From DASSUC01 sp035649895 (GTDB taxonomy: Bacteria; Actinomycetota; Actinomycetes; Mycobacteriales; Micromonosporaceae): 26,290 nucleotides of DNA. The notes under the pieces are model-generated. The model saw only the letters and a list, made by a program, of their open reading frames with translations, made no database searches and was not told the DNA's origin. Positions 1-7,226 of this stretch are shown here, piece after piece. Each line of letters opens with the position of its first letter. The first letter of the stretch is position 1. Location: NCBI GenBank assembly GCA_035649895.1, contig DASRIS010000072.1:1-26290 (forward strand), written 5' to 3'. A program made the position numbers and the translations under genes.

Positions 1-184
1 AGCCGTACATGTCGGCGTGGCCGCGCGGCTCATGGCACAGCAGCCGGCGGACTGCCTGCACCTCCTCGCTGGCCAGAGCGGCGGCCCGCCGCTGCGCGAC
101 GGTGACGCCCGGGATGTCCGGCACGCCCTCCACCACGATGCGGAATGGCTCTCCCGCGGTGTGGTAGTCGACGGTACGGATCAC
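1..184 (-). CDS. Proline racemase family protein, N-terminal fragment (possible trans-3-hydroxy-L-proline dehydratase)
   Basis: The minus strand from a GTG at 184 reads 61 open codons to the window edge, so the gene is 5'-complete and cut at its 3' side. The peptide contains VDYHTAGEPFRIV near residues 5-17 and HEPRGHADMYG at residues 51-61. Both are hallmarks of the start of proline racemase / hydroxyproline epimerase / trans-3-hydroxyproline dehydratase proteins. The catalytic residues lie further on, so racemase, epimerase and dehydratase cannot be told apart. DYHTAGEP resembles the dehydratase branch more than the 4-hydroxyproline epimerases, but this is a weak inference. The GTG overlaps the TGA of the upstream gene (GTGA), which suggests translational coupling. 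No clear Shine-Dalgarno sequence is seen. Confidence 0.8.
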   Translation of the reverse strand, partial: MIRTVDYHTAGEPFRIVVEGVPDIPGVTVAQRRAAALASEEVQAVRRLLCHEPRGHADMYG

Positions 185-825
185 GCGACAGCCCGGCCGC
201 GGCGGCCGTCCGAGCCGCGACGACCATCAGAACCGCGGCGACCGGCAGAGCTGCGGCGACCGGCGGAACCTGCCCTGGCCACATCGAGGTCCAGCCGCAC
301 CCGCCGGTGCGCCGGCCACCGGCACACGTACTCCTCGCCGATCTCCAGCACCCGCCACCGCCCGGCCGCCTCGCCGAGCGCGGCCACCGCCCGCAGCACC
401 GCAGCCGGGTCCACGACGAGGTCCGGCTCTGTGGTGAGCCACCGGTGGGCCAGGCGCCGCACCCCGTCCGCGTCCACCCGGCTACCGAACCCACCGCGGG
501 CGAGCCGCTCCACGAACCCGCCGAGCAGCTCGGCGCGGCGCAGCGCGGGGCCGTACTGCCGCTTGATCGCCGCCGATCGCTGCGCCGCGTGCGGCGGGCG
601 GCGTCCAGCAACGTGCGTCATGCTGTGGAACACCACCCCGCCTGCGATGGCCCCCCAGATCCCGTCGGAGATCGCGAGGGAGTCCTCGACCAGCAGGTGT
701 ACGAGGTCATGCGGGAGCGCCGCGCTGGCCGGGCCGCCCCCGAGCCGGTACGTGACCCGGTCGTCCCGCTCGACCAGCGCGTAGCCCCGGGTGTGGTCGG
801 GCAGCCGGGGAAAGACGACTCTCAC
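181..825 (-). CDS. Conserved hypothetical protein of actinobacterial type
   Basis: This is a 214-residue protein starting MRVVFPRLPDHTRGYALVER (GTG start at 825), with a GGTGGAG ribosome site just upstream. Reading further 5' only adds a sequence translated from tandem repeats, so the GTG is preferred. The body is soluble, with no signal peptide or membrane segment, and includes the well-ordered stretch IWGAIAGGVVFHSMTHVAGR. I recognise it as a conserved actinobacterial hypothetical but know no function. The last ~25 residues are a low-complexity GRRGSD repeat tail encoded by an 18-bp tandem repeat, unlike the rest. The stop overlaps the start of the proline racemase family gene, so the two are probably co-transcribed; whether they share a pathway is unknown. 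Confidence 0.75.
   Translation of the reverse strand: MRVVFPRLPDHTRGYALVERDDRVTYRLGGGPASAALPHDLVHLLVEDSLAISDGIWGAIAGGVVFHSMTHVAGRRPPHAAQRSAAIKRQYGPALRRAELLGGFVERLARGGFGSRVDADGVRRLAHRWLTTEPDLVVDPAAVLRAVAALGEAAGRWRVLEIGEEYVCRWPAHRRVRLDLDVARAGSAGRRSSAGRRGSDGRRGSDGRRGRAVA
200..271. repeat. 18-bp tandem repeat, about four copies, in-frame
   Basis: Four consecutive 18-bp units start at 200, 218, 236 and 254. They vary around cggcgaccggcagagctg. The period is a multiple of three and the units encode the arginine/glycine/serine-rich tail of the hypothetical protein on the minus strand, so copy-number change would lengthen or shorten the tail without a frameshift. Confidence 0.75.
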
Positions 826-882
826 CGCTCCACCATCGAACGGCCGGGACCGGCCTGACAACCGGGATACCGCCGGCCGGCC

Positions 883-958
883 ACGCAGACCCGGCGCAGG
901 CAGGCACGCCTGGCGCAGGCAGGCAAGCCCGGCGCAGACAGGCAGACCTGGCGCAGAA
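883..958. repeat. 19-bp tandem repeat, four copies
   Basis: Four 19-bp units (883-901, 902-920, 921-939, 940-958) follow the pattern aggcangcc(c/t)ggcgcag(g/a)c. They lie in the gap between the start of the hypothetical gene (825) and the stop of the M36 protease (1014), where a promoter for the former or a terminator for the latter would be expected. CCGGCCGG palindromes flank the array on both sides. No function is evident. Confidence 0.8.
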
Positions 959-1013
959 ATGGCCGGCCGGAGCACCGTTGCCCCGGCCGGCCGGTCCTGT
1001 GCCAGATAGCAGG

Positions 1014-3929
1014 TCAGCTCGGCGTGCCGTAGACCCCCAGCTCCACCGAGTCGACGAAGAGGCAGCCGCTGAACGGACCCGGGCAGGTCCCGCCGAGGTC
1101 GACCACCTGCGTCGAGAGCATGGTGTACCGCAGGAACCGCACGCCCGCCGTACCGCCGACGAGCGGGACGGCGTGGTAGCTACGGTCGGCGATGCCGAAG
1201 TCGCCGCTGGACGCCAGCGTCCAGGTGGTGCCGTCCGACGAGGTCTCCACCCGGTACGCGCTCGTGGACGCGCTGCCCGCGTCGCCACACGTGTTGGACG
1301 GGTTGATGAAGATCTGCGAGACGTTCACCGCCACCGGTAGGCGTACGGTCACGAACCGCGGCTCGATCGTGAGCGGTCCGGTGTAGACGGTGTCCGTGCT
1401 CCACCCCGTGCCCTGCGACTGGTCGAACATCGAGGACGGGCCGCACCCGAACGGCGTGTAGTCGACCCCGTTGAAGCCGACCACGGCGCTACCGCCAGCC
1501 AGCGCTGCCCAGTCCCGGCGCAGCGTCCAGCTCAGCGCGTTGGCCCCGGCCGTGACGGTCACGGTCTGCACCACCGGGTCGTACCCGGCACCGCGCGCCG
1601 ACACCTTGGGGTAGGTGCCGGGCAGGATGCCGGAGATGGTGTAGCTGCCGCTGGCGTCGGTGGTTGCGGCGTAGTCACCGGCGAAGCCGGAGGCGTGGCC
1701 GCCGAAGGCGACGACTGCGCCGGCGACGGGTGCGCCGGTGTCGAGGTCGCGGACGGTGCCGGTGAGCGTCCCGCGCGGCGTGTCCGGCGGCGGCGGCATC
1801 GAGAAGTCCTCGGCCGGCCGGGTGTCGTCGCCGTCCACCGAGCCGGCGAACCAGCCCATGCCCCGTGCGGCGAAGACCTGCCAGATGCGCTTCTGCCGCT
1901 GCCCGCCGGCGAGCACCAGGTCGGCGGCGAGGATCGAGTTGCGCATGTCCAGGAAGGACGGGTTGGCCGGGGAGAGCTCCATGGCCCGGGTGACCAGGGA
2001 AGCGGCGTTGTTGCTGCCGATCGCGGTACGCAGGTCCCACAGCGTCTGGGTCCAGATCTCACCGTCGGCGTGCACCTCCGGCCGGCCGATGACCCGGCCG
2101 AAGTCGCCGTAGGTGTAGCCGCCGGGGCCGGCGCCGGGCGTGCCCGGGCAGGCCGGTGAGGTGCTGCCGACGGCGCAGTCCAGCGGCTCGGTACGGATGG
2201 TCCCGCCCGCGGTGAGGTACTCACCGACCCGCATCTCGCCCTCGGCCGCGGTGTCCGGCTCCAGGCCCTGCTTGGCGAGCAGGTCCATGGCGTACCAGTC
2301 GCTCCACCCCTCGCCCATGGAGCCCGCCTGGATGTTGCCGAGGGCGGAGACGCCGGCCGCGTCGACCACGAGCCGGTTGGACAGGCCGTGGGCGTACTCG
2401 TGGTAGACGACGTCGGCCGAGTCGCCGGAGTTGCCGGCTATGAACCGGTCGGCCGGGTTGCCGGGCGCGTGGAACAGGTACATCTGCATCCGCGGCGGCA
2501 CGCCGTCCGGCGGGGTCAGCATGTTGGCGTTGTTGACGTGGTTGCCGTCGGGCAGCCCGCCCGCGGTGTTCGCCCCGTCGATGGCGTGACCCTGCACCGC
2601 ATCGCCGTCGACCGCCTCGAAGTTGCCGGCGGCCCGGGTGAACCCGATCGGGGCCGAGGCCAGATGGTCGTGGAAGACGCCGAGCAGGTAGAACATCTGC
2701 GTCGCGTTCTGCCTCGCGTTGGCCTGCCACGAGCTGGGCACGTCCGGGTCCCAGGAGCAGCGGAACACGGCCGTACACCCGGTGTCCGCGGCCTGTGCCG
2801 TGAAGTCGGTGAAGGGGTACTCGAACCGGCCCGGCGAGCTGGGCCCGACCTCCTCACCGGGGTTGACCGCGTCGTCGTCGTTGACGTCGAGCCAGACGTG
2901 GGCGATGTTGCCGTCCAGCGTGGCCGAGCCGTCAGGCAGCCAGCCGGGTGTGGTGAGCTGCCGCCGGCCCTGCTCCCCGCCGGCCGGCGCGCCCGGGTAG
3001 TTGTTCCAGGCCAGCCCGGTGTCTTTGGAGACCAGGCTCTGCCGGAACAGCACCCGGCCGGTGGCCGCGTCCACCACGTGCAGGTAGCCCTCGCGCAGGG
3101 TGAGCGTCTGCCAGGCCAGCCGCGGCCCACCGAGGGTCTGGAAGACCACCAGCTGGGCCTGGTCGCCGCCGGTGAAGCGGGTACGCCGCTCGGCGCCCAC
3201 CTGGCTGGCCATGCTCGCCCGGGACGAGCCGAAGACGTCTACGACCGCGGTGTCGCGGGCAGCAGCCGCGGAGAGCCGCGGCGCACCGAGGCTCACCGGC
3301 AGGTCGGCCACTGGCGCGCCGTCGATCTGCACCAGGCGTCCGTCACCGGTGACGTGGCCCTTCACCCCGTTGCCGAAGACCGGTACGCCGGCCACCGTCT
3401 GCACGAAGCTGACGTGGTGGGTGCCGGCGATGTCGACGTACTCCTTGCGCAGGTCCAGCAGCCGCAGCTCGGCCTGGGACAGCCCGAACACCTGCGGGCG
3501 GGACCGCAGGAAGCTGAACAGGACATCGGCGGCGGGCTGCGCGCTCGGCCCGGTGAGGAACCCGTCGAGCCGGGTGACGATGCGCGGGGTGGCGGTCACC
3601 GGGTCCAGCTCAACGATGCCCTGGGCGCCCAGCTCACGGCGCAGCTCCCGGACCGCGTCCCCGGGGTTGGCGGCGAGGGCCGCGCGCCGGGCCGCCAGCG
3701 CGGACCGGGCGTCGCCGTCCCGGCGGGAGTCGTAGTTGCCGGGCTGCTCACCCGCCGCACCGGGGATGGCACCCGGTACGGCGCCGGCCGCCTCGGCGGC
3801 GGGCCGGTCCGGGGCGGCCTGCCCCACGGCAGGCAGCAGCCCCAGGCACAGCACAGCACCGGCGGCAGCGGCCAGCAACCGGCGGGCACGGCGCCCGGTC
3901 AGTGGTGAATGGTGATGTATGGGTCTCAT
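1014..3929 (-). CDS. Secreted M36 (fungalysin) zinc metalloprotease
   Basis: This 971-residue exported endopeptidase should degrade proteins outside the cell. The ATG at 3929 is chosen because AAGGGGG lies four bases upstream and a signal peptide follows (RRARR, then a hydrophobic core, cleavage near residue 37, AVGQA). The open frame continues further upstream but translates to implausible sequence. In order: signal peptide; propeptide with an FTP-like segment at about 140-205; the M36 catalytic domain with zinc motif HEYAH at 510-514 and the third-ligand glutamate in GEGWSD (E540); a carboxypeptidase-regulatory-like beta-sandwich at about 718-790 (GTLTGTVRDLDTGAPVAGAVV); and a C-terminal discoidin/F5-8C-like module from about 815, which probably binds a surface or glycan. 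All catalytic ligands are present, so the enzyme is probably active. It stands alone. Confidence 0.93.
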   Translation of the reverse strand: MRPIHHHSPLTGRRARRLLAAAAGAVLCLGLLPAVGQAAPDRPAAEAAGAVPGAIPGAAGEQPGNYDSRRDGDARSALAARRAALAANPGDAVRELRRELGAQGIVELDPVTATPRIVTRLDGFLTGPSAQPAADVLFSFLRSRPQVFGLSQAELRLLDLRKEYVDIAGTHHVSFVQTVAGVPVFGNGVKGHVTGDGRLVQIDGAPVADLPVSLGAPRLSAAAARDTAVVDVFGSSRASMASQVGAERRTRFTGGDQAQLVVFQTLGGPRLAWQTLTLREGYLHVVDAATGRVLFRQSLVSKDTGLAWNNYPGAPAGGEQGRRQLTTPGWLPDGSATLDGNIAHVWLDVNDDDAVNPGEEVGPSSPGRFEYPFTDFTAQAADTGCTAVFRCSWDPDVPSSWQANARQNATQMFYLLGVFHDHLASAPIGFTRAAGNFEAVDGDAVQGHAIDGANTAGGLPDGNHVNNANMLTPPDGVPPRMQMYLFHAPGNPADRFIAGNSGDSADVVYHEYAHGLSNRLVVDAAGVSALGNIQAGSMGEGWSDWYAMDLLAKQGLEPDTAAEGEMRVGEYLTAGGTIRTEPLDCAVGSTSPACPGTPGAGPGGYTYGDFGRVIGRPEVHADGEIWTQTLWDLRTAIGSNNAASLVTRAMELSPANPSFLDMRNSILAADLVLAGGQRQKRIWQVFAARGMGWFAGSVDGDDTRPAEDFSMPPPPDTPRGTLTGTVRDLDTGAPVAGAVVAFGGHASGFAGDYAATTDASGSYTISGILPGTYPKVSARGAGYDPVVQTVTVTAGANALSWTLRRDWAALAGGSAVVGFNGVDYTPFGCGPSSMFDQSQGTGWSTDTVYTGPLTIEPRFVTVRLPVAVNVSQIFINPSNTCGDAGSASTSAYRVETSSDGTTWTLASSGDFGIADRSYHAVPLVGGTAGVRFLRYTMLSTQVVDLGGTCPGPFSGCLFVDSVELGVYGTPS

Positions 3930-4336
3930 GTAGCCCCCTTTTGGCAGACGAACCGGAGTCCGCGGGGCGATCAGGCACCGCGGACCGGGATCCGCCACGG
4001 ACCTCCGGCTCCTTGGCGGAGACCCCCTGTCCGGGCATGCTGGTAGCGACCGACCTACCTGGCTAGATCCGTGCCCAGATCCTTCCTCACCGCCGGCCTG
4101 CTCTACAATGGACGGTTTGGGCACCGGGGGCTGGTAGCCGACGGGCAAGGGTGCGGGATAGGGATGGGCAAGGGTCCGGACCAGCACGGCGAGGGCTGCG
4201 GCCCCGGGGTCCATGATCGCTGGTCACCAGCTGCTCACTATGAGGTCCGGCCGCTTGCTTCGGGCCGCGCCGGCTACTTCGGGGCCGCGCCGGCCACGAC
4301 AGGGGGTCCGGCCGGCTACGACGGGAGTCCGGCCGC
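3930..4336. other. 407-bp non-coding gap between crtB and the M36 protease gene
   Basis: The flanking genes both point left, so this gap should hold the M36 promoter and leader. The protease ribosome site (AAGGGGG on the minus strand) is at 3934-3940. A relatively AT-rich patch around 4100-4115 could hold a minus-strand promoter, but no convincing -35/-10 pair was found. Open frames on both strands here translate to proline/arginine-rich text without recognisable domains and are not called. The crtB-proximal end carries degenerate repeats. Confidence 0.5.
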
Positions 4337-4345
4337 TCATACCAG
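4242..4345. repeat. Degenerate ~20-22-bp repeat array beside the crtB stop
   Basis: About five loosely repeated units share a ggtccggccg / gggccgcgccgg core followed by ctactt, ccacga, ctacga or ctcata. They are spaced roughly 19-22 bases apart and run over the end of crtB (stop at 4337-4339). Copies are imperfect, so the boundaries are approximate. Confidence 0.45.
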
Positions 4346-5308
4346 GTAGGCCCGGTGGTCGTCATCGGCGGTGGTCATCATCGGCCGCGCGGTCCCGGCC
4401 GGTAGCGCAGGGCCCGCGCGCACCGGGCGGCCGGGCGGCGTGAGGACCGCCCGCAAGGCTACCGACAGCCGCCGTCGGCGCGGCACGACCGCCCGGCGGC
4501 GGAACACGTCGTAGCCAGCGGCGACGATCTCGTCCAGGATGCCCCGGTAGAGGTGGTACGCCGCCCGGATGCACGCCTGCGACGCAGGTGCCAGCATCGG
4601 CACCCCTTTCGCCGCGGCGGCGTAGTGCCGCTCGGCGCGCTGGATCTCGTACCCGATGAGGTCCTTGACCGGACGGGAGGCCGCGCCCGCGGCGGCGGCC
4701 GCGGCGAGGTCGGCGCGGGTCAGGCCGAACGCAGCCAGGTCCTCCTCGGGCAGGTAGACCCGCCCGCGGGCCAGGTCCTCGGCGACGTCCCGGATGAAGT
4801 TGGTGAGCTGGAAGGCGAGCCCAAGCTGCCGGGCCGGCTCCCGGGCCGCGGCCGGATCGGCCGGGGACAGGATCGGCAGCATCATGGTCCCGATCACCGC
4901 CGCCGACCCCTCCATGTATCCGAGCAGGTCGGCGTAGGTCGGGTACGACGTCACCGTCAGGTCGCTGGCCATGCTGCGCAGGAAGGCCGCGAAGTCAGCG
5001 CGGTCAAGGTCGAACGCGTCGATCGTGTGCAGCACGGCCGGCAGGATCGGGTCGTCAACGGGCTCGCCGCCCAGGCCGGCCAGGAAGCGCCGCGACCAGT
5101 CGTCGAGCCGGCGCTCACGCTCCGCCGGCGAGACCGGGCCGGTGTCGTCGACGATGTCGTCGGCGAACCGGGTAAAGCCATAGAGGGCGTGCACATGCCG
5201 CCGCTTCCAGGCCGGCAGCAGCTGGGTGGCCAGGTAGTAGCTGCGGCCGTGGCGCCGATGCAGGGCGCGGCAGCGCTCGTACGCGGCTGCCAGCTGCGCG
5301 TCGTCCAT
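4337..5308 (-). CDS. crtB: Phytoene synthase
   Basis: It condenses two geranylgeranyl diphosphates, through prephytoene diphosphate, to 15-cis-phytoene, the first committed step of C40 carotenoid synthesis, at the cytoplasmic membrane face. At 323 residues it has normal length. Both magnesium/diphosphate-binding aspartate motifs are visible: FADDIVDD at 49-55 and QLTNFIRDVAEDLARGR at 167-183. YMEGSAAVIG at 131-140 is the squalene/phytoene synthase signature region. The ATG at 5308 follows GGGGGGA on the minus strand. The final ~30 residues, rich in Pro/Ala and then Thr/Asp, look like a non-conserved extension. The gene diverges from crtI. No geranylgeranyl diphosphate synthase (crtE) is in the window, so the substrate must come from elsewhere. 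Confidence 0.95.
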   Translation of the reverse strand: MDDAQLAAAYERCRALHRRHGRSYYLATQLLPAWKRRHVHALYGFTRFADDIVDDTGPVSPAERERRLDDWSRRFLAGLGGEPVDDPILPAVLHTIDAFDLDRADFAAFLRSMASDLTVTSYPTYADLLGYMEGSAAVIGTMMLPILSPADPAAAREPARQLGLAFQLTNFIRDVAEDLARGRVYLPEEDLAAFGLTRADLAAAAAAGAASRPVKDLIGYEIQRAERHYAAAAKGVPMLAPASQACIRAAYHLYRGILDEIVAAGYDVFRRRAVVPRRRRLSVALRAVLTPPGRPVRAGPALPAGTARPMMTTADDDHRAYLV

Positions 5309-5412
5309 CGCGATCCCCCCAATCGACTCAGAAATCGACGCAACTTGTACTCTACGCTACGATAGCTCCATCCGCACCTGGTGGCGGCGTTCGCAAGCAC
5401 AGGGGAGCTGCG
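5309..5412. promoter_or_regulatory. Divergent crtB/crtI control region
   Basis: The 104 bases between the two starts must carry both promoters. The centre (about 5320-5370) is markedly more AT-rich than its surroundings. It holds a direct repeat ATCGAC at 5322-5327 and 5334-5339, then TTGTAC (5345-5350) and TACGAT (5358-5363). Divergent crt operons in actinobacteria are often controlled by light-responsive MerR-type (LitR/CarH) regulators, but no regulator gene is present and no proven operator consensus was matched. The crtI ribosome site (AGGGGAG) lies just before 5413. Confidence 0.5.
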
Positions 5413-6894
5413 ATGCGAGGAGTGAGCGGGCCGACCGGCCGGGTGGTCGTGGTCGGTGCCGGCCTCGGCGGGCTCGCCTGCGCCCTGCACCTGGCCGGCG
5501 CCGGCCGGGAGGTGACCGTAGTCGAGCGCGACCCGCGGCCCGGCGGCCGGGCCGGACGGCTCGCCATTGACGGGTACCAGTTCGACACCGGCCCCACGGT
5601 GCTCACCATGCCGTCGCTGATCGCCGAGGCGCTCGCCGCGGTGGGCGAGGAGCTGCCGGACTGGCTGGAGCTGACCCGGCTCCAGCCGGCCTACCGGGCC
5701 CACTATCCGGACGGCTCGACGCTCGATGTGATCACCGACCCGGAGCGGATGGCGGCCGAGGTGGCCCGGGTCTGCGGCCCCCGCGAGGCCGACGGCTACC
5801 GGCGCTTCGTGGCCTACGCCCGCCGCCTGTGGCAGCTCGAACGGGACGACTTCATCGACCGCAACCTCGACACCCCCCGCGACCTGCTGACGGCGAACCT
5901 GCTCCGGCTGCTGCTGGCCGGGGCGTTCGGCCGCCTTCAACCCCGCATCAACCGCTTCTTCGCCGACCCCCGCACCCGCCGCGTCTTCAGCTTCCAGGCG
6001 ATGTACGCCGGGCTCGCCCCGCACCGGGCGCTCGCCATCTACGCCGTGATCGCGTACCTCGACTCGGTCACCGGGGTGTACCACCCCCGGGGCGGCATCC
6101 ACGCGGTGCCGCGGGCGCTGGCAGGAGCGGCAGAGAAGCACGGGGTACTGATCCGGTACGGCACCGAGGTCACCGCGGTCGAGACGGCCAGCGGGCGGGC
6201 CACCGGGGTGCGCACCGCCGGCGGCGAGCGGATCCCCGCGGACGTCGTGGTGCTCAACCCGGACCTGCCAACCGCCTACCGGGACCTGCTCGGCGAGCCG
6301 CTGCACCGCCGGCTGCGCCACTCGCCGTCCTGCGTGGTGCTGCACGCCGGCTCCAGGCAGGGGTACGGCCGCATCCAGCACCACAACATCCACTTTGGAC
6401 ACTCCTGGCGCGGCACCTTCGACGAGGTGATCCGGCGCGGCCAGCTGATGAGCGACCCGTCGCTGCTGGTGACCAACCCGAGCCGCAGCGACGCGTCGGT
6501 GGCGCCCGCCGGCCGGCACACGTACTACGTGCTGGCGCCGGTGCCGAACCTGCAGGCCGGGCCGTTCGACTGGCGGGACGGCCTCGCCGACCGGTACGCG
6601 GGCGCGCTGGTCGAGTGCCTTGAGGAGCGCGGGTACGTCGGGTTCGGCGCCGGCATCGAGGTGCGGCGCGTGGTCAGCCCGGCCGACTGGGCGCAGCAGG
6701 GGATGGCTGCCGGTACGCCGTTCGCTGCCGCGCACACGCTGGGGCAGACCGGCCCGTTCCGCCCGGCCAACCTGCACCGCAGTCTGTCCAATGTGGTCTT
6801 CACCGGCTCGGGGACGCAGCCGGGTGTGGGAGTCCCGATGGTGCTGATCTCCGGCAAGCTAGCCGCCGCCCGGGTGACCGGAGCGCGGCCATGA
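5413..6894 (+). CDS. crtI: Phytoene desaturase (CrtI-type FAD-dependent)
   Basis: This 493-residue flavoprotein should introduce double bases of conjugation into phytoene, giving neurosporene or lycopene; the number of steps cannot be read from sequence. The N-terminal dinucleotide fold VVVVGAGLGGLACALHLAGAG is followed by VVERDPRPGGRAG (about residues 11-48), the FAD site of the family. YHPRGGIHAVPRAL in the middle and the C-terminal FTGSGTQPGVGVPMVLISGK are the bacterial CrtI signature. The ATG at 5413 follows AGGGGAG with about six bases of spacing. It works directly after CrtB, which is divergently transcribed. It appears intact. Carotenoid amine-oxidase-type relatives such as CrtO/CrtN are possible but fit less well. 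Confidence 0.94.
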   Translation: MRGVSGPTGRVVVVGAGLGGLACALHLAGAGREVTVVERDPRPGGRAGRLAIDGYQFDTGPTVLTMPSLIAEALAAVGEELPDWLELTRLQPAYRAHYPDGSTLDVITDPERMAAEVARVCGPREADGYRRFVAYARRLWQLERDDFIDRNLDTPRDLLTANLLRLLLAGAFGRLQPRINRFFADPRTRRVFSFQAMYAGLAPHRALAIYAVIAYLDSVTGVYHPRGGIHAVPRALAGAAEKHGVLIRYGTEVTAVETASGRATGVRTAGGERIPADVVVLNPDLPTAYRDLLGEPLHRRLRHSPSCVVLHAGSRQGYGRIQHHNIHFGHSWRGTFDEVIRRGQLMSDPSLLVTNPSRSDASVAPAGRHTYYVLAPVPNLQAGPFDWRDGLADRYAGALVECLEERGYVGFGAGIEVRRVVSPADWAQQGMAAGTPFAAAHTLGQTGPFRPANLHRSLSNVVFTGSGTQPGVGVPMVLISGKLAAARVTGARP

Positions 6895-7002
6895 GCGGGA
6901 ACGCCACCTCGTCCCGCTGGCCACCACAGGATGACTGGCCAGCTACCTGTTTCGCGTACGCCTTGGTGCATTGACTTCTGGGCCGTCTGGCGCGGCGTGC
7001 AG

Positions 7003-7037
7003 CTATCTGGGCAGGAAGTTGCATGCTCCCCAGATAG
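7003..7037. promoter_or_regulatory. Perfect 9-bp inverted repeat, possible operator or crtI terminator
   Basis: CTATCTGGG (7003-7011) is exactly complementary to CCCAGATAG (7029-7037) across 17 bases that themselves contain the palindrome GCATGC. There is no T-tract, so an operator for the downstream deacetylase gene is as likely as a terminator for crtI, which ends about 110 bases upstream. Confidence 0.5.
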
Positions 7038-7062
7038 GGACTTAACGCCGGTTCCGCGCTCG

Positions 7063-7096
7063 GCTAAGGTGTTTGCACCCCTCCCTCGGGGTTAGC
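7063..7096 (+). other. Potentially structured leader element
   Basis: GCTAA (7063-7067) can pair with TTAGC (7092-7096). Enclosed are GGTG-tttg-CACC (7068-7079) and a competing ACCCC-tccctc-GGGGT hairpin (7077-7092). Mutually exclusive stems inside an outer helix look like an RNA switch or attenuator, but the stems are short and no known riboswitch consensus was matched. Confidence 0.3.
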
Positions 7097-7226
7097 TCAT
7101 CGAGCATTGTCGTTCTTGTCCCGCTAGCTCCACCTGTATCCCCGGCATACCCGGCTCAGCTAAGCCCTCGCACCGCCGGTTCCACCACACCGCTCCGGCT
7201 CCTCACCCCCCTACCGGAGATCATGC

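Larger units (their letters stand above)
6895..7226. other. 332-bp non-coding gap before the polysaccharide deacetylase gene
   Basis: The gap is lower in GC than the flanking genes and carries no plausible gene. It holds a 9-bp inverted repeat (7003-7037), a compact foldable stretch (7063-7096) and a pyrimidine-rich leader of about 110 bases up to the GGAG ribosome site before 7227. The length of the gap suggests a long, possibly regulated 5' leader. No thymine-tailed terminator was seen after crtI. Confidence 0.5.

Noticed and set aside
2388..3908. A 506-codon plus-strand frame antisense to the M36 protease
   Set aside because: The protease frame has catalytic motifs and a signal peptide; the opposite frame has none.
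3930..4214. N-terminal extension of the M36 protease to a start at 4214
   Set aside because: The added sequence is Pro/Arg-rich, passes through a good ribosome site and places the signal peptide internally.
4087..4365. Small open frames on both strands between crtB and the protease
   Set aside because: No ribosome site, no conserved features, and they overlap degenerate repeats.
4957..6777. A 606-codon minus-strand frame across crtI and into crtB
   Set aside because: It lies antisense to crtI and out of frame in crtB; no recognisable fold, and it would bury the divergent promoter region.
7028..7226. c-di-AMP (ydaO-type) riboswitch before the deacetylase gene
   Set aside because: The position would fit, but the conserved sequence blocks of that class were not found.
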